Below, one piece after another: positions 44,478-53,722 of a stretch of DNA of 64,000 nt. The DNA is taken from positions 62,001 to 126,000 of the forward strand of contig NZ_ACZP01000013.1 of assembly GCF_000176175.1 (NCBI RefSeq), given 5' to 3'. Within the stretch, counting starts at the first letter, position 1, and each line of letters begins with the position of its first letter. Below the pieces are notes generated by a model, which was not told the DNA's origin, did no database searches, and saw nothing but the letters and a program-made list of their open reading frames with translations. Position numbers and translations under genes: made by a program. The stretch comes from Vibrio furnissii CIP 102972. GTDB taxonomy: Bacteria; Pseudomonadota; Gammaproteobacteria; Enterobacterales; Vibrionaceae.

Positions 44478-46511
44478 ATGAGACTCCACTCGATAAGATT
44501 AAAGATGATGTTGCCCATTATTTTTCTCACCATTTTGGTTGTCTCCGTTTTTATCTTTATGCAAGTCATCATCAAGATCGACGAACGAGCGATGGAAAAA
44601 CAAACGAAGTCTTATTTTGAAGCCATTGCCGTAGTATTGAATGCTGACCGCGATATATATCAAGCGCGATTAGCTCAAGCAGAAATGCTCTCTAATTACG
44701 GGGACAAGCAACAACAGCAACAAGATTTCGAAGAGAACGCTCAACAAGTCTATGACCGTTTTCAACGTTTCCGCGAATTTTTGGCCGATGAACCTGAGTT
44801 AATCGAGCCTTTTCGTGACTTTGACGCACTCTATGAGGCGTGGTTGCAAAGTAGTCGAAATGTGTCGTCCGTTTATCGTGCAAATCAATCAGTGAATGAT
44901 CGCTTAGTGATTGTTGATAAAGATTTTTTTACGATGCGCAATATGCTTGATCAAGCAGAAGCGAAGATTCGTAACCATGTGTCGGCATGGCGTGAAGACA
45001 CCATTGATCGGGTGATGCTCAAGCGTTATCTGGATGCGCTTGCCGAAGTGCTGAATGCGGATCGCGACCTGTATCAATCCCGTCTCGCCCAACAGAAGTT
45101 TGTTTCTGGTATTGGCGATGCGAATCAAAATCTCAAAGATTTCCAAGACAATGCGCTGCAAGCAAATAACCGATTTCAATCGTATCGTACCTTAATGGCT
45201 TCCGAACCCGAATTAGTTCGCCCTTATGATCAATTTGATAGTATTTTTTCCGGTTGGTTTAAATTGAGTTCTGAATTAATGGATTCAAGTGAAATAAACG
45301 TTTCAGAGAATAAGAGTGATGTTTTAGTTGAAACGGATGATAAATTTGAACGGATTCGCGCGGTATTGGATCAAGCGGGAGAGGCGGTAAAACAACAAGG
45401 GCGAATAGAAGAGCAACAGACCGCAGAGGAAATCAAACAATATCAAGATATGACCATCATCATCGTCATTATCGGTTTTATGGTTGCTTTTGTGGTGAGT
45501 TATTATATTCCTAAAAGTATTACGAAGAATGTCACCAATATATCGCAAAGAATTCGAGAAATATCGGATGGTGATGGTGATCTGACCGCGCGAATTAACT
45601 CGACGACGAAAGATGAACTGGGCGATTTGTCACATGAGTTTGATACGTTTGTCGGGAATCTACAAACCATTATGAAGACGGTCCAGTTGAAGAGTTCTGC
45701 GTTAGGTGACTCAACGCATCAACTGGAGGCGGTCGCCAATTCGGTGAATCAAATTACCCAAAGATTGGTTGAATCCAGCGACTCCATTGTGAGCGCGGCC
45801 AGTGAGATGTCGATGGCCAATGCCCAGATGGCCGATGTTGCTTCTCATACATCGAATGAATCCACATCGGCTGCTGAACACATTGACCGGGGGCGAGGCG
45901 TGGTGAAGTCTTCGCATGCCAGCATCGATTCGCTCGTCGCGAATATTGAGGTCACGATGACGAAAGCTGAGGAACTGGAGAAAAACTCCGAGGCTATTTC
46001 ATCAGTACTGGAAGTGATTCGTGGCATTGCGGAACAAACCAATTTGCTCGCATTGAATGCCGCGATCGAGGCGGCGCGTGCAGGCGAGTTTGGACGAGGG
46101 TTTGCCGTGGTGGCCGATGAAGTTCGTCAACTCGCGACCCAAACGGGTGAAAGTACCAATCAAATTGAGAAGATGATCAGTCAATTGTCGGACAGTGTTT
46201 CCGATGCGTTTATGGCGATTAAGCAGAGCAAATCGAATGCGCATAGCGCCGTGAATAACTTTGATAGTGTGATACAAGTCTTTGATGCCCTGAACGATTC
46301 ACTCAGCTCCGTCAGGGCGTTGTCAGAACAAACGGCTTTGGCAACGCAGGAACAGTCGAGTGTCTCGAACGAGATCAATCAGAACTTGATTGCGATGAAA
46401 GAGCAAACTGACGGCGTGGATCGGGCATCAAAAGCCATTCGTCAGCAGTTCAATGAACTCAATAGTGTCTACCTTGAATTAAACACTCAAGTCTCAAATT
46501 TCAAAGTATGA
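44478..46511 (+). CDS. Methyl-accepting chemotaxis protein with duplicated helical sensor
   Basis: About 677 residues from ATG 44478 (GAGG five bases before); ATG 44475 or TTG 44457 are alternatives. Membrane helix at about 10-30 ([21 protein letters not shown]), a large periplasmic helical domain (about 35-325), second helix (about 330-350, [20 protein letters not shown]), HAMP (about 352-405), and a signalling domain with the hairpin tip [35 protein letters not shown]. The sensor contains two related copies, with [20 protein letters not shown] sequences at about 55 and 195. The C-terminus has no CheR-docking pentapeptide. Confidence 0.93.
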   Translation: MRLHSIRLKMMLPIIFLTILVVSVFIFMQVIIKIDERAMEKQTKSYFEAIAVVLNADRDIYQARLAQAEMLSNYGDKQQQQQDFEENAQQVYDRFQRFREFLADEPELIEPFRDFDALYEAWLQSSRNVSSVYRANQSVNDRLVIVDKDFFTMRNMLDQAEAKIRNHVSAWREDTIDRVMLKRYLDALAEVLNADRDLYQSRLAQQKFVSGIGDANQNLKDFQDNALQANNRFQSYRTLMASEPELVRPYDQFDSIFSGWFKLSSELMDSSEINVSENKSDVLVETDDKFERIRAVLDQAGEAVKQQGRIEEQQTAEEIKQYQDMTIIIVIIGFMVAFVVSYYIPKSITKNVTNISQRIREISDGDGDLTARINSTTKDELGDLSHEFDTFVGNLQTIMKTVQLKSSALGDSTHQLEAVANSVNQITQRLVESSDSIVSAASEMSMANAQMADVASHTSNESTSAAEHIDRGRGVVKSSHASIDSLVANIEVTMTKAEELEKNSEAISSVLEVIRGIAEQTNLLALNAAIEAARAGEFGRGFAVVADEVRQLATQTGESTNQIEKMISQLSDSVSDAFMAIKQSKSNAHSAVNNFDSVIQVFDALNDSLSSVRALSEQTALATQEQSSVSNEINQNLIAMKEQTDGVDRASKAIRQQFNELNSVYLELNTQVSNFKV

Positions 46512-46547
46512 ATCCGCTGAGTGTGTCGTCCCAATCCCCCTCCATCA

Positions 46548-47480
46548 TCACCATGGATTGAGGGGGATCGCCGCAAGATCGCACAAGCGATGAATCAGCC
46601 AATTGACTTTGGGGTCTTTCTCTCTGACCTTGTGCCAATAGAGTTTGATGTGATACTGCGGAATCGGGATAGGCGGCGCGACAAACGCCAACTGCAGCGT
46701 GTCAGCTAAGGTCTCGAGGTAACTTTCAGGCGCGGCGAGAAAGTAGTTCGTGCCCTTGAGCAAAAATGGCGCACTCAACACGCTGGGTAACGTGACCGCG
46801 ACCTGCCGTTTTTTGTTCAGCTTGCCGAGTGTGGCGTCCACAATGCCTCGCGGCTCGTTCCACGGCGTCACCAACACATGTGGATAGGCCAAAAAGGTGT
46901 CTAGATCCAAGGGGCGACCCGCCATCAAAGCATCGTGTTGGTTGTCCATCGCAATGCAATATTGCCCACTCTGCCAAATCGCATTCCCGATGTGATTCGA
47001 CTGCTCCGCTTCATGATCAAAGCCCAACGAGAGATCAATCTCCCCAGACTCCAGATGCTCGGTGGGAATCTGTTTGTCGCTTTGAACCAGCCTTACCGTG
47101 ATATTGGGGAAATGCTCCGCCAAATAAGCGGTGAGCGTTGGCATCACGCACCAAGCACTAAAATCATAACCAGAGATGACAAAATGATGCTGACCTACGG
47201 CGGGATCAAATGGCGTGGCAGTGTTGAGGCCGCTGTAGAGCAATTCGAGTGCGGGTTGAATCGACTGCGCTAGTTGTTCGGCTTGGTTGGTCGGAATCAT
47301 TTTCCCGTTGATGCGAATAAACAGCTCGTCATTGAGCCGACTGCGCAAACGCGCCAAGCTGTGGCTGCAAGCAGATTGGCTGATATTGAGCCGATCTGCC
47401 GTCATTTGTACCGATTGTGTTTCGTACACGTAGTAGAACACTTTCATCAGGTTCAGGTCGATGTTGTCAAATTTTTTCAT
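46548..47480 (-). CDS. LysR family transcriptional regulator
   Basis: The 310-residue protein has an N-terminal winged helix (IDLNLMKVFYYVYETQSVQMTADRLNISQSACSHSLARLR) and a LysR substrate-binding domain (about 95-300). The DLNLL/M-type N-terminus places it near the NodD/LeuO-like branch. An inverted repeat ATCCCCCTC/GAGGGGGAT (46534-46568) straddles its stop codon and separates it from the converging chemoreceptor gene. The target is unknown; the divergent GNAT gene 95 bases away is a candidate. Confidence 0.92.
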   Translation of the reverse strand: MKKFDNIDLNLMKVFYYVYETQSVQMTADRLNISQSACSHSLARLRSRLNDELFIRINGKMIPTNQAEQLAQSIQPALELLYSGLNTATPFDPAVGQHHFVISGYDFSAWCVMPTLTAYLAEHFPNITVRLVQSDKQIPTEHLESGEIDLSLGFDHEAEQSNHIGNAIWQSGQYCIAMDNQHDALMAGRPLDLDTFLAYPHVLVTPWNEPRGIVDATLGKLNKKRQVAVTLPSVLSAPFLLKGTNYFLAAPESYLETLADTLQLAFVAPPIPIPQYHIKLYWHKVREKDPKVNWLIHRLCDLAAIPLNPW

Positions 47481-47575
47481 GAATAGCGTACAGGTGAGTT
47501 ATGCAAACAATGCACTTAAATCATAACAAGCTCGCCTTTATACTGCGAGTCATGGCCGTAAAATAGGAAAAAGAC

Positions 47576-48052
47576 ATGATGCAAATTAGACCAGCGACCG
47601 TGGACGATGCGGGCGTCATTTTGAAATTTATTAAAGAGTTAGCAGAGTATGAGGAAGCACTTCACTGCGTGGAATCTACCGAGCAAGATATTGTAACCAG
47701 CCTGTTCAGCGCACAGTCGACCGCCCACGCGCTTATCTGCGAAATTGACGGGGCTCCGATAGGCTATGCGGTTTATTTCTACAATTACTCGACCTGGTTG
47801 GGTAAAAACGGGCTCTATCTGGAAGATTTGTACGTCACCCCGGCTTTCCGTTCCCACGGCGCCGGTAAATTGTTGATGAAAACCTTAGCGCAGCAAGCGA
47901 TCAACACCGGATGTGGCCGTTTTGAATGGTCGGTGTTGCATTGGAATCAACCTGCGATCGATTTTTATCAGCACATCGGCGCTCAAGAGCAGTCGGAGTG
48001 GCGAATTTATCGCTTAACGGGGGCATCGTTGGCGCAGTTTGCGCGCAGCTAA
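47576..48052 (+). CDS. GNAT N-acetyltransferase, SSAT-like
   Basis: The 158-residue protein has the GNAT fold: IRPATVDDAGVILKFIKELAEYE, the conserved LYLEDLYVTPAFRSHGAGKLLMKTLA (acetyl-CoA pyrophosphate loop R/Q-x-x-G-x-G/A, about 95-125) and NQPAIDFYQHIGAQ. The pattern YEEA ... YSTWLGKNGLYLEDLYV resembles spermidine/spermine or thialysine acetyltransferases, so a polyamine-like amine substrate is plausible. It is divergent from the LysR gene. Confidence 0.88.
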   Translation: MMQIRPATVDDAGVILKFIKELAEYEEALHCVESTEQDIVTSLFSAQSTAHALICEIDGAPIGYAVYFYNYSTWLGKNGLYLEDLYVTPAFRSHGAGKLLMKTLAQQAINTGCGRFEWSVLHWNQPAIDFYQHIGAQEQSEWRIYRLTGASLAQFARS

Positions 48053-48340
48053 ACCCGAGAAGCGCGAGTCCTAAAGGGGAACGATGCGCGGTTCGTTGAC
48101 CGGCACTGGGCGCACCAGCGTAGCTTCCCGCTAGACGCGATCGTGGATTGTCTGCCGAAACTGATGGAAGCGGCGTCAAGGGGCTGGGGTTGCGGTGCGA
48201 TGAATTCCTTATTGATCTCTCCATATCATTTAGCATTAAGTATCAAATATTGCTGATTGTTATGTTTGTTTGATACTTTTAGGTCGGCAATCGTCGTGAT
48301 GCATGCTTACACTGAATCAGACCAACGAAGGAGAACAGCA

Positions 48341-48877
48341 ATGAAATTTTTCATCAATAGCATCATGACCGTCAGCCTACTGGCCGCGGGTTCCGCGCAG
48401 GCCTTTCAATTGACCAGCAACGACATTCAGGAAGGTCACCCGATGGCGAAGACCTTTGAGTACGCCGGGTGGGGATGTGACGGCGGTAACCTGTCACCCC
48501 AACTGATGTGGAAAGATGCGCCAGCAGGCACCAAAAGCTTTGCCATCACAGCGTATGACCCGGATGCACCGACAGAAAGCGGCTTCTGGCACTGGATTGC
48601 GTTTGATATTCCGGCATCGGTGAATGCCGTGCCGCGCGGTGCCAATATCGCAAAACTGGGTGGCAAAGAAGCGCGTATCGATTATGGCGTCGCAAGCTTT
48701 GGTGGCGCTTGTCCGCCAGTCAACGACGGCATGCACCGTTATCAATTTACCGTTTGGGCGCTGCCGCAAGCATCACTGCAATTGGATGCCAACACGCCGC
48801 CAGCTGTGTTTGGTTTTACCCTCAACAGCATGGCGCTGGGCAAAGCCAGACTGACCGCCACATATACGCGTCAATAA
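48341..48877 (+). CDS. Secreted YbhB/YbcL-family (PEBP, Raf kinase inhibitor-like) protein
   Basis: 178 residues from the ATG at 48341, which has AAGGAGA six bases before it; the frame is open further upstream. A signal peptide (SIMTVSLLAAGSAQA) is followed by a PEBP domain: GGNLSPQLMWKDAPAGTKSFAITAYDPDAP, FWHWIAFDIPASV, the GACPPVNDGMHRYQFTVWAL anion-binding region. The family binds phosphorylated or lipid ligands; role in bacteria is unclear. It is followed 17 bases later by an AraC-type regulator on the same strand. Confidence 0.9.
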   Translation: MKFFINSIMTVSLLAAGSAQAFQLTSNDIQEGHPMAKTFEYAGWGCDGGNLSPQLMWKDAPAGTKSFAITAYDPDAPTESGFWHWIAFDIPASVNAVPRGANIAKLGGKEARIDYGVASFGGACPPVNDGMHRYQFTVWALPQASLQLDANTPPAVFGFTLNSMALGKARLTATYTRQ

Positions 48878-48894
48878 ATTTTGCGAGGGAATGG

Positions 48895-49707
48895 ATGAAT
48901 CATCAGTATCAAGTCACCGTATTTCGTGCCGGACAGCAGCAACCGCTGCGGAATGTTCGCATCCATTCCCCGAGTCTTATTCAGATCACGGCAGGCAGTA
49001 AACGACTCTTTTGGCAGGATGAAACGAGTGAACTGAGCGCGACTCAGGTCTTGCTGTGCAGTTCAGGTATGTCGCTGAGTTTTGAAAACATGCCACACAA
49101 AGGGCGGTTTTCATCGCGCATGTTCAGTTTTTTCTGCGCGCCGCCGCCCGCCATGCTTGAATTGAGTCTGCGCAATGCCGAGCAAGGCACCTCGTTCATG
49201 CTTTTCCACGATGCTGCATTGCGCGACACGCTCAATGCGCTCTATGCGTTTGACCGCCAAACACTGAGCGCCGAAACCCAGCAATATTGGGTGCTGGGTG
49301 TGTATCAGCAACTGGCGGAGCGCGGCGCTTTGCATCACCTCTTTGCCTCGTCGCAAGATTCGCTGACTCAAAAACTCAGTCGCTATTTGTCGCATTCGCC
49401 CAGCAACGACCACCTGCTGGATGACGTGGCCCGCCACTTTGCGATGAGTCGCGCTACCATGATTCGAAAACTGCGCCAAGAGGGCGTTCAGTATCGTGAA
49501 GTGCTGGCTGAAGTGCGTTTGAATCACGCCCTTCGTTTAATACAAGAAGGGCACAACAACGTCGCAATGATCGCAAGCCTGTGTGGGTATCAGTCGGAAG
49601 GCCGCTTTAGCCAGCGCTTTAAAGATAAGTTTGGTATTTCGCCCAAAGGGTATGTCAAAACACTTGATGGCCATGAAACGAGTGCCGTCTCCAGCCGATT
49701 GCAGTAA
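48895..49707 (+). CDS. AraC family transcriptional regulator
   Basis: 270 residues from the ATG at 48895 with GCGAGGGA just upstream; the frame stays open into the previous gene. The C-terminal AraC domain (about 165-262) has two helix-turn-helix motifs: LLDDVARHFAMSRATMIRKLRQEG and NVAMIASLCGYQSEGRFSQRFKDKFGISPKGY. The N-terminal half is a cupin-like sensor region without a recognised ligand. It is likely co-transcribed with the YbhB-like gene. Confidence 0.92.
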   Translation: MNHQYQVTVFRAGQQQPLRNVRIHSPSLIQITAGSKRLFWQDETSELSATQVLLCSSGMSLSFENMPHKGRFSSRMFSFFCAPPPAMLELSLRNAEQGTSFMLFHDAALRDTLNALYAFDRQTLSAETQQYWVLGVYQQLAERGALHHLFASSQDSLTQKLSRYLSHSPSNDHLLDDVARHFAMSRATMIRKLRQEGVQYREVLAEVRLNHALRLIQEGHNNVAMIASLCGYQSEGRFSQRFKDKFGISPKGYVKTLDGHETSAVSSRLQ

Positions 49708-49779
49708 AGTGTGAGATTCACGCCGCTGCATATGCTCGCGGTTGGGCACTTTTCCTGTCGACCATTGACTTGAGGCCAC

Positions 49780-50229
49780 ATGCATTACTTACGTGTTGAA
49801 CCTGATGACATTCCGATGTCACTGCTGTTGGAAGCCGATCCGTCGCCGCAAAACATCGCAACGTATTTGCAGGACGCGTGGTGTTTTGCCGTCACGCACC
49901 ACGGCGCCGTGATTGGCGCGTGCGTGGTGAAAGCGCTGGATGAGACCACCGCTGAGATTTTCAATGTGTCGGTCGCTGCGCCATTTCAGCAGCAGGGAAT
50001 CGGTTCTGAACTGCTGCGGTTTGCGTTGCATGAGCTGAAAAATAGCAACGTGCAGCGTGTTGAGCTAGGCACGGGCACTTTTGGCTATCAACTGACCTAT
50101 TATCAACGGCTCGGTTTTCGGGTGGATGGCGTGCTCAAAGATCACTTTCTCAAGCACTATCCGGAGCCGATTTTCGAACAGGGCATTCAGCATCAAGACA
50201 TGCTGCGTTTGTCCTTGAATTTAAACTGA
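49780..50229 (+). CDS. GNAT N-acetyltransferase
   Basis: The 149-residue protein has the acetyl-CoA-binding segment FNVSVAAPFQQQGIGSELLRFAL (Q-x-x-G-I-G, about 66-86) and a C-terminal YYQRLGFRVDGV motif typical of GNAT enzymes. The substrate is not recognisable. It heads a run of short co-directional genes (50260, 50616). Confidence 0.88.
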   Translation: MHYLRVEPDDIPMSLLLEADPSPQNIATYLQDAWCFAVTHHGAVIGACVVKALDETTAEIFNVSVAAPFQQQGIGSELLRFALHELKNSNVQRVELGTGTFGYQLTYYQRLGFRVDGVLKDHFLKHYPEPIFEQGIQHQDMLRLSLNLN

Positions 50230-50259
50230 TCTTGCGCGATTTCAACTGGAGAACAAAAC

Positions 50260-50616
50260 GTGATTTTTACTCCCCCATCTCAACCGATTGAACATGGCCG
50301 GGCGCTGTGCGACGCGCTGAAAGATTTCCTCATCGCCAACAAAAGCACCTTTCAGGACAAGTTGATCCCTGATCTCTCCTACATCGATGATATGGCGCAC
50401 AACGTCAACGGCATCGAGATTCAGTCGGTGCATCATTTGGCGGAGAACCGCTATCAAATCGAATACAGCTACGATTGGGAACTGTTTTTGGGGTGTTCGG
50501 ATATCAATCAGTCCGGCATCGGCCACGACCACATTCGCTTTACCCTCAGCCCCGAAGGCAACATCAACATGGAATACCTGTTCCCTGATGAACTCGACAC
50601 TAGCGACGAACTGTGA
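50260..50616 (+). CDS. Hypothetical cytoplasmic protein
   Basis: 118 residues from a GTG start at 50260 with CTGGAGAAC nine bases upstream. It is acidic, with no membrane segment, and has a mix of helix (N-terminal 30) and strand-rich middle (YQIEYSYDWELFLGCSDINQSG, IRFTLSPEGNINMEYLF). No domain recognised. Its stop overlaps the start of the methyltransferase gene (TGATG), so the two are translated together. Confidence 0.75.
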   Translation: MIFTPPSQPIEHGRALCDALKDFLIANKSTFQDKLIPDLSYIDDMAHNVNGIEIQSVHHLAENRYQIEYSYDWELFLGCSDINQSGIGHDHIRFTLSPEGNINMEYLFPDELDTSDEL

Positions 50617-51218
50617 TGGAAGACAACACTAAGATTTGGCGAGAATATTACGAACAGGCTATTTCACGTCCGCATCTCCGGCGAACAGAGTTGGCGGTCA
50701 AACTTAATCAATCCCGCGCGCGTGTTGCGGTGGATTGTGGTTGCGGCACCGGGAGCGATATCCAGTATCTGGCGCAGCAGGGATATCAAGTGCACGGATT
50801 CGATGTGAATGCCGATGCGACAGCGCTATGTAAAGCAAGGTTTGCGGCGAATGCGTTGGTTGAGATTGAGCAGGCCGCTTTTGAGTCTTTCGACTACCCC
50901 AAAGCGGGCATTGTGATTGCCAACTCCAGTTTGTTCTTTGCCAACCCTGACCAGTTTCAGGAGACCTGGCATAAGATCGAAGCGTGTTTGGAAGCTGGCG
51001 GCGTGTTTGCTGGTGATTTCATGGGTGAAAAAGACAGCTGGGCGAACAACTATCGCAGCCCGACGACACCGCTCACCGAGTCGCACGTGACGTCTCTATT
51101 TGCCCATTTCGATGTCGTCAGATTCTTTGAACGTGACGAAAGCGCCAAAACCGCATTGGGCAGAATGAAACACTGGCATACGTACTCCGTTGTGGCGGTA
51201 AAACGCGCTTTACCGTGA
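50616..51218 (+). CDS. SAM-dependent methyltransferase (class I)
   Basis: 200 residues from the ATG at 50616, overlapping the preceding stop. The SAM-binding motif I is VAVDCGCGTGSDIQYLAQQG (about 38-57), acidic loop VHGFDVNADA, and motif IV-like IVIANSSLFFANP. Architecture is that of the small stand-alone methyltransferases (TehB/UbiE-like). The substrate is unknown. Confidence 0.88.
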   Translation: MEDNTKIWREYYEQAISRPHLRRTELAVKLNQSRARVAVDCGCGTGSDIQYLAQQGYQVHGFDVNADATALCKARFAANALVEIEQAAFESFDYPKAGIVIANSSLFFANPDQFQETWHKIEACLEAGGVFAGDFMGEKDSWANNYRSPTTPLTESHVTSLFAHFDVVRFFERDESAKTALGRMKHWHTYSVVAVKRALP

Positions 51219-51277
51219 GTAGAACGCGAAACCTCCGACTTTCTAGCCACCATGTCACTTTTGAACGAGGAGAAGAG

Positions 51278-51631
51278 ATGACACCTGCACCGATTAAACC
51301 TGAGATCAGCTTTGATGATTTTGCCAAAGTGGACATTCGCGTCGGGCGTATTGTGGAAGTGTTGGACGTTCCAAAGTCCGACAAGTTAATGAAACTGATC
51401 GTCGATTTTGGCGATCACACCCGTTCAATATTGGCAGGCATCAAACAGGAAAGGGCCAACCCGAAAGAGATTGAAGGCAAGCAGGCGCTGTTTGTGGTCA
51501 ATCTGCCCGAGCGCACAATGGCGGGCGAAGTTTCTCAAGGCATGCTGTTTGATATTGGCTACGAAGATCGGCTGACACCGTGCCTCGCCTGCCCGGAATC
51601 GGAATTACCCAACGGCGCTAGAGCGGGCTGA
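51278..51631 (+). CDS. tRNA-binding protein, CsaA/YgjH-like
   Basis: 117 residues from ATG 51278 (GAGGAGAAGAG just before). It is a single tRNA-binding (EMAP-II-like OB-fold) domain: FDDFAKVDIRVGRIVEVLDVPKSDKLMKLIVDFG, LAGIKQ, and VVNLPERTMAGEVSQGMLF, as in the C-terminus of methionyl-tRNA synthetase and in E. coli YgjH and Bacillus CsaA. It may act as a tRNA-binding or chaperone factor. Confidence 0.9.
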   Translation: MTPAPIKPEISFDDFAKVDIRVGRIVEVLDVPKSDKLMKLIVDFGDHTRSILAGIKQERANPKEIEGKQALFVVNLPERTMAGEVSQGMLFDIGYEDRLTPCLACPESELPNGARAG

Positions 51632-51693
51632 GGTCCGTAATTTATTCGGTTATTCTTTCCCAGGTGAACGCCACATCAATGTAGAGTTGTAGT

Positions 51694-51738
51694 AACTAAT
51701 CATTCTTTCGATGGGAGCCCTCAGTGATTAGTTTTTTT
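51694..51738 (+). terminator. Terminator after the tRNA-binding protein gene
   Basis: AACTAATCA (51694-51702) pairs with TGATTAGTT (51725-51733), with a run of seven T from 51732. It ends transcription 60 bases after the stop codon. Confidence 0.85.
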
Positions 51739-51862
51739 GACTTGTGAGCGCGTGGTCTCCTTTTGAAGGCCTTGATTCATTAACTTATTGAAATTATTAA
51801 GTCAGAGTGGGTAAATCTAACAAATAAATAACATCAGTCAAAATGAAATCGTTGGTGATCTC

Positions 51863-53083
51863 TTGAAGAATATGCCCCCTCTGATCGAATTCTTTACTAA
51901 AATGGCCAGCGCCATATTTACGCTTCTGTTAGGTAAGCTTCTTTACGATCAAACTAATAGTCTTTGGGCGTTTGCGTCAGCATACGGAGGGGAATTCTTA
52001 ATTGTTACTCTCATCCAATGCTACGCAGGTACGATCTCCGACCGTTATTCACCCTGTCAAATTCTGGTAATTATTAACGTCATCAGTTTCGTTGCCTTTA
52101 TATCTCTGTCAATGACTTATAGTGCTGACTCAACCTTTTATCTTTTGATAGCAGCAGGCATTGTCTACGTCGCGAGGCCTTTCTATCGAACATCATTGTT
52201 TGTACTTGTGAAGGACGTATTTAAAGCCAACGAGTTGAAAATAGTAAACGGGAAGATTGCCGCGTCTTCGCAACTGGGACAAATCGTCGGATTATCGATG
52301 ACGGGAGTCATGCTGTCTTGGTATTCCGAATCTGCGGTGTTGTACTTTATGGCAGCGATTTATGGCGTATGCTTATTGGCCAGTTTGCTGATTAAGTCCA
52401 AATATGCACACCAAAATCATGCGGAAGTGACGCAGAAAACTGCGCTAAGTTGGCGTGATTTCATCAATTTTACGTATGGTAATCGTGCATTTCTCATTAG
52501 GTTGTTAAGTAGTTTTTCTATTGCGGTATCACTGGGTGGCTTTTATGTTTTGTTGGCTCCGTTGGTAGCAAACAAGTTCGCAAATGATACACAGTGGTTG
52601 TCTTGGTTGAGTGTGAGTTATGCCGCAGGTGCAATTGCCTCTGGAACGCTAATGAAGAATTTTAAATCCATGTTGAATAAGCAGTCCTCCGATACCGCGC
52701 TGTTAATTAATCAATGTGTATCTGCACTGGCTTTTCTTGCATTTGCTTTGTTTGATCAGCTTTCCTGGCTACCTATTTTGATGTTTTGTTTTGGAGTAAC
52801 GACAACACTGGCTGCCGTGAGTTTGGCTGCGTATCTACAAGAAATGACACTAGATGGCATCGCAGGCAGAACCGCAGCGATTCAAAATATCATCATTGCC
52901 TTTGGTAATGCATTTGCCGCGTTTTACTGCTCATGCCTTTTCGAATGGTCCTTCGAATCAGCGGCCATTGGGTTAGCTTTTCTGTTGCTATTGGTCAGTA
53001 TGGTATTTCTGGTTGTGTTCGCCAAACATCCGATTATTTCCAATCTGCAGACGACAGAAATCTTAGAGAGTGGCCGAAATTAA
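51863..53083 (+). CDS. Major facilitator superfamily transporter
   Basis: The 406-residue protein has about twelve membrane helices and the MFS loop 2-3 motif region (CYAGTISDRYSPCQILVIIN). It is similar in outline to drug- or siderophore-export MFS proteins of the MFS_3/enterobactin exporter type, but the substrate is not clear. It uses either TTG 51863 or ATG 51872 as start. Codon use is AT-richer than the genes on either side. Confidence 0.85.
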   Translation: MKNMPPLIEFFTKMASAIFTLLLGKLLYDQTNSLWAFASAYGGEFLIVTLIQCYAGTISDRYSPCQILVIINVISFVAFISLSMTYSADSTFYLLIAAGIVYVARPFYRTSLFVLVKDVFKANELKIVNGKIAASSQLGQIVGLSMTGVMLSWYSESAVLYFMAAIYGVCLLASLLIKSKYAHQNHAEVTQKTALSWRDFINFTYGNRAFLIRLLSSFSIAVSLGGFYVLLAPLVANKFANDTQWLSWLSVSYAAGAIASGTLMKNFKSMLNKQSSDTALLINQCVSALAFLAFALFDQLSWLPILMFCFGVTTTLAAVSLAAYLQEMTLDGIAGRTAAIQNIIIAFGNAFAAFYCSCLFEWSFESAAIGLAFLLLLVSMVFLVVFAKHPIISNLQTTEILESGRN

Positions 53084-53123
53084 GATATCTGCTTGATTCA
53101 ATTTCTATTGGAAAGACGAGTTA

Positions 53124-53150
53124 AAAGAAGCCGCAGTATGCGGCTTCTTT
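53124..53150. terminator. Bidirectional terminator between the MFS and cupredoxin genes
   Basis: AAAGAAGCCGCA and TGCGGCTTCTTT form a 12-bp perfect stem with a GTA loop, with T-rich sequence on the plus side and A-rich on the other, so it serves both converging units. Confidence 0.9.
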
Positions 53151-53170
53151 GTTTCCACTGGCCTGTAAAT

Positions 53171-53719
53171 TTACAGCGTCACTTTTTTCACCATGCCCGC
53201 TTCGGCGTGACCGGGAATGTTGCAGGCGAACTCGACGTGGTTATCACCTTGGAAATGCCAGGTCAATTGCTTGGCCTTGCCCGGTTGCACGGTCACCGTA
53301 CTGCCGGAATCATGCATGTGTTGGCCACTCATGGTGCGCATCATGTCGCGATGGGCCAGTTGTTCTTTGGCAGAGCCGATGGAGAATTCATGGTCGATTT
53401 TGCCGGTATTCATCACCACAAATTGCACCACGTCATTGGGCTCGATCGTGACCTCTTTTTTGAAGGTGATTTTCATGTCATCAGAGAGCATCACATACAC
53501 CACTTTGCTCGGTTTAGAGCCGGCGGCTGGCATGCCAACGTCCGACATCTCGCCCATGTTCATCATGCCAGCTGGGTTCGACATGCCGTCATGCGACATT
53601 GAGTCGGTTGCCATCATGCTGTGATCCATGCCGGATTGCTGGCTGTCGCCGTGCGTCATGTCGGCTAGCGCCAATGGGGAAGTGAGGCTTAGTGCCAAAG
53701 CCAATACAGTGATTTTCAT
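53171..53719 (-). CDS. Periplasmic cupredoxin-domain copper protein (CopI-like)
   Basis: The 182-residue protein has a signal peptide (LALALSLTSPLALA), a Met/His-rich linker (about 21-70, with MDHSMM, SHDGM, GMMNMGEM) suited to Cu(I), and a cupredoxin domain (about 72-182). The type 1 copper ligands are visible as His in GKIDHEFSIG, Cys and His in FACNIPGHAEAGM, and Met in AGM. It is the last gene of the copper operon and would store, oxidise or hand over periplasmic copper. CopI of other bacteria has this layout; the name is by similarity. Confidence 0.88.
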   Translation of the reverse strand: MKITVLALALSLTSPLALADMTHGDSQQSGMDHSMMATDSMSHDGMSNPAGMMNMGEMSDVGMPAAGSKPSKVVYVMLSDDMKITFKKEVTIEPNDVVQFVVMNTGKIDHEFSIGSAKEQLAHRDMMRTMSGQHMHDSGSTVTVQPGKAKQLTWHFQGDNHVEFACNIPGHAEAGMVKKVTL

Positions 53720-53722
53720 GAG

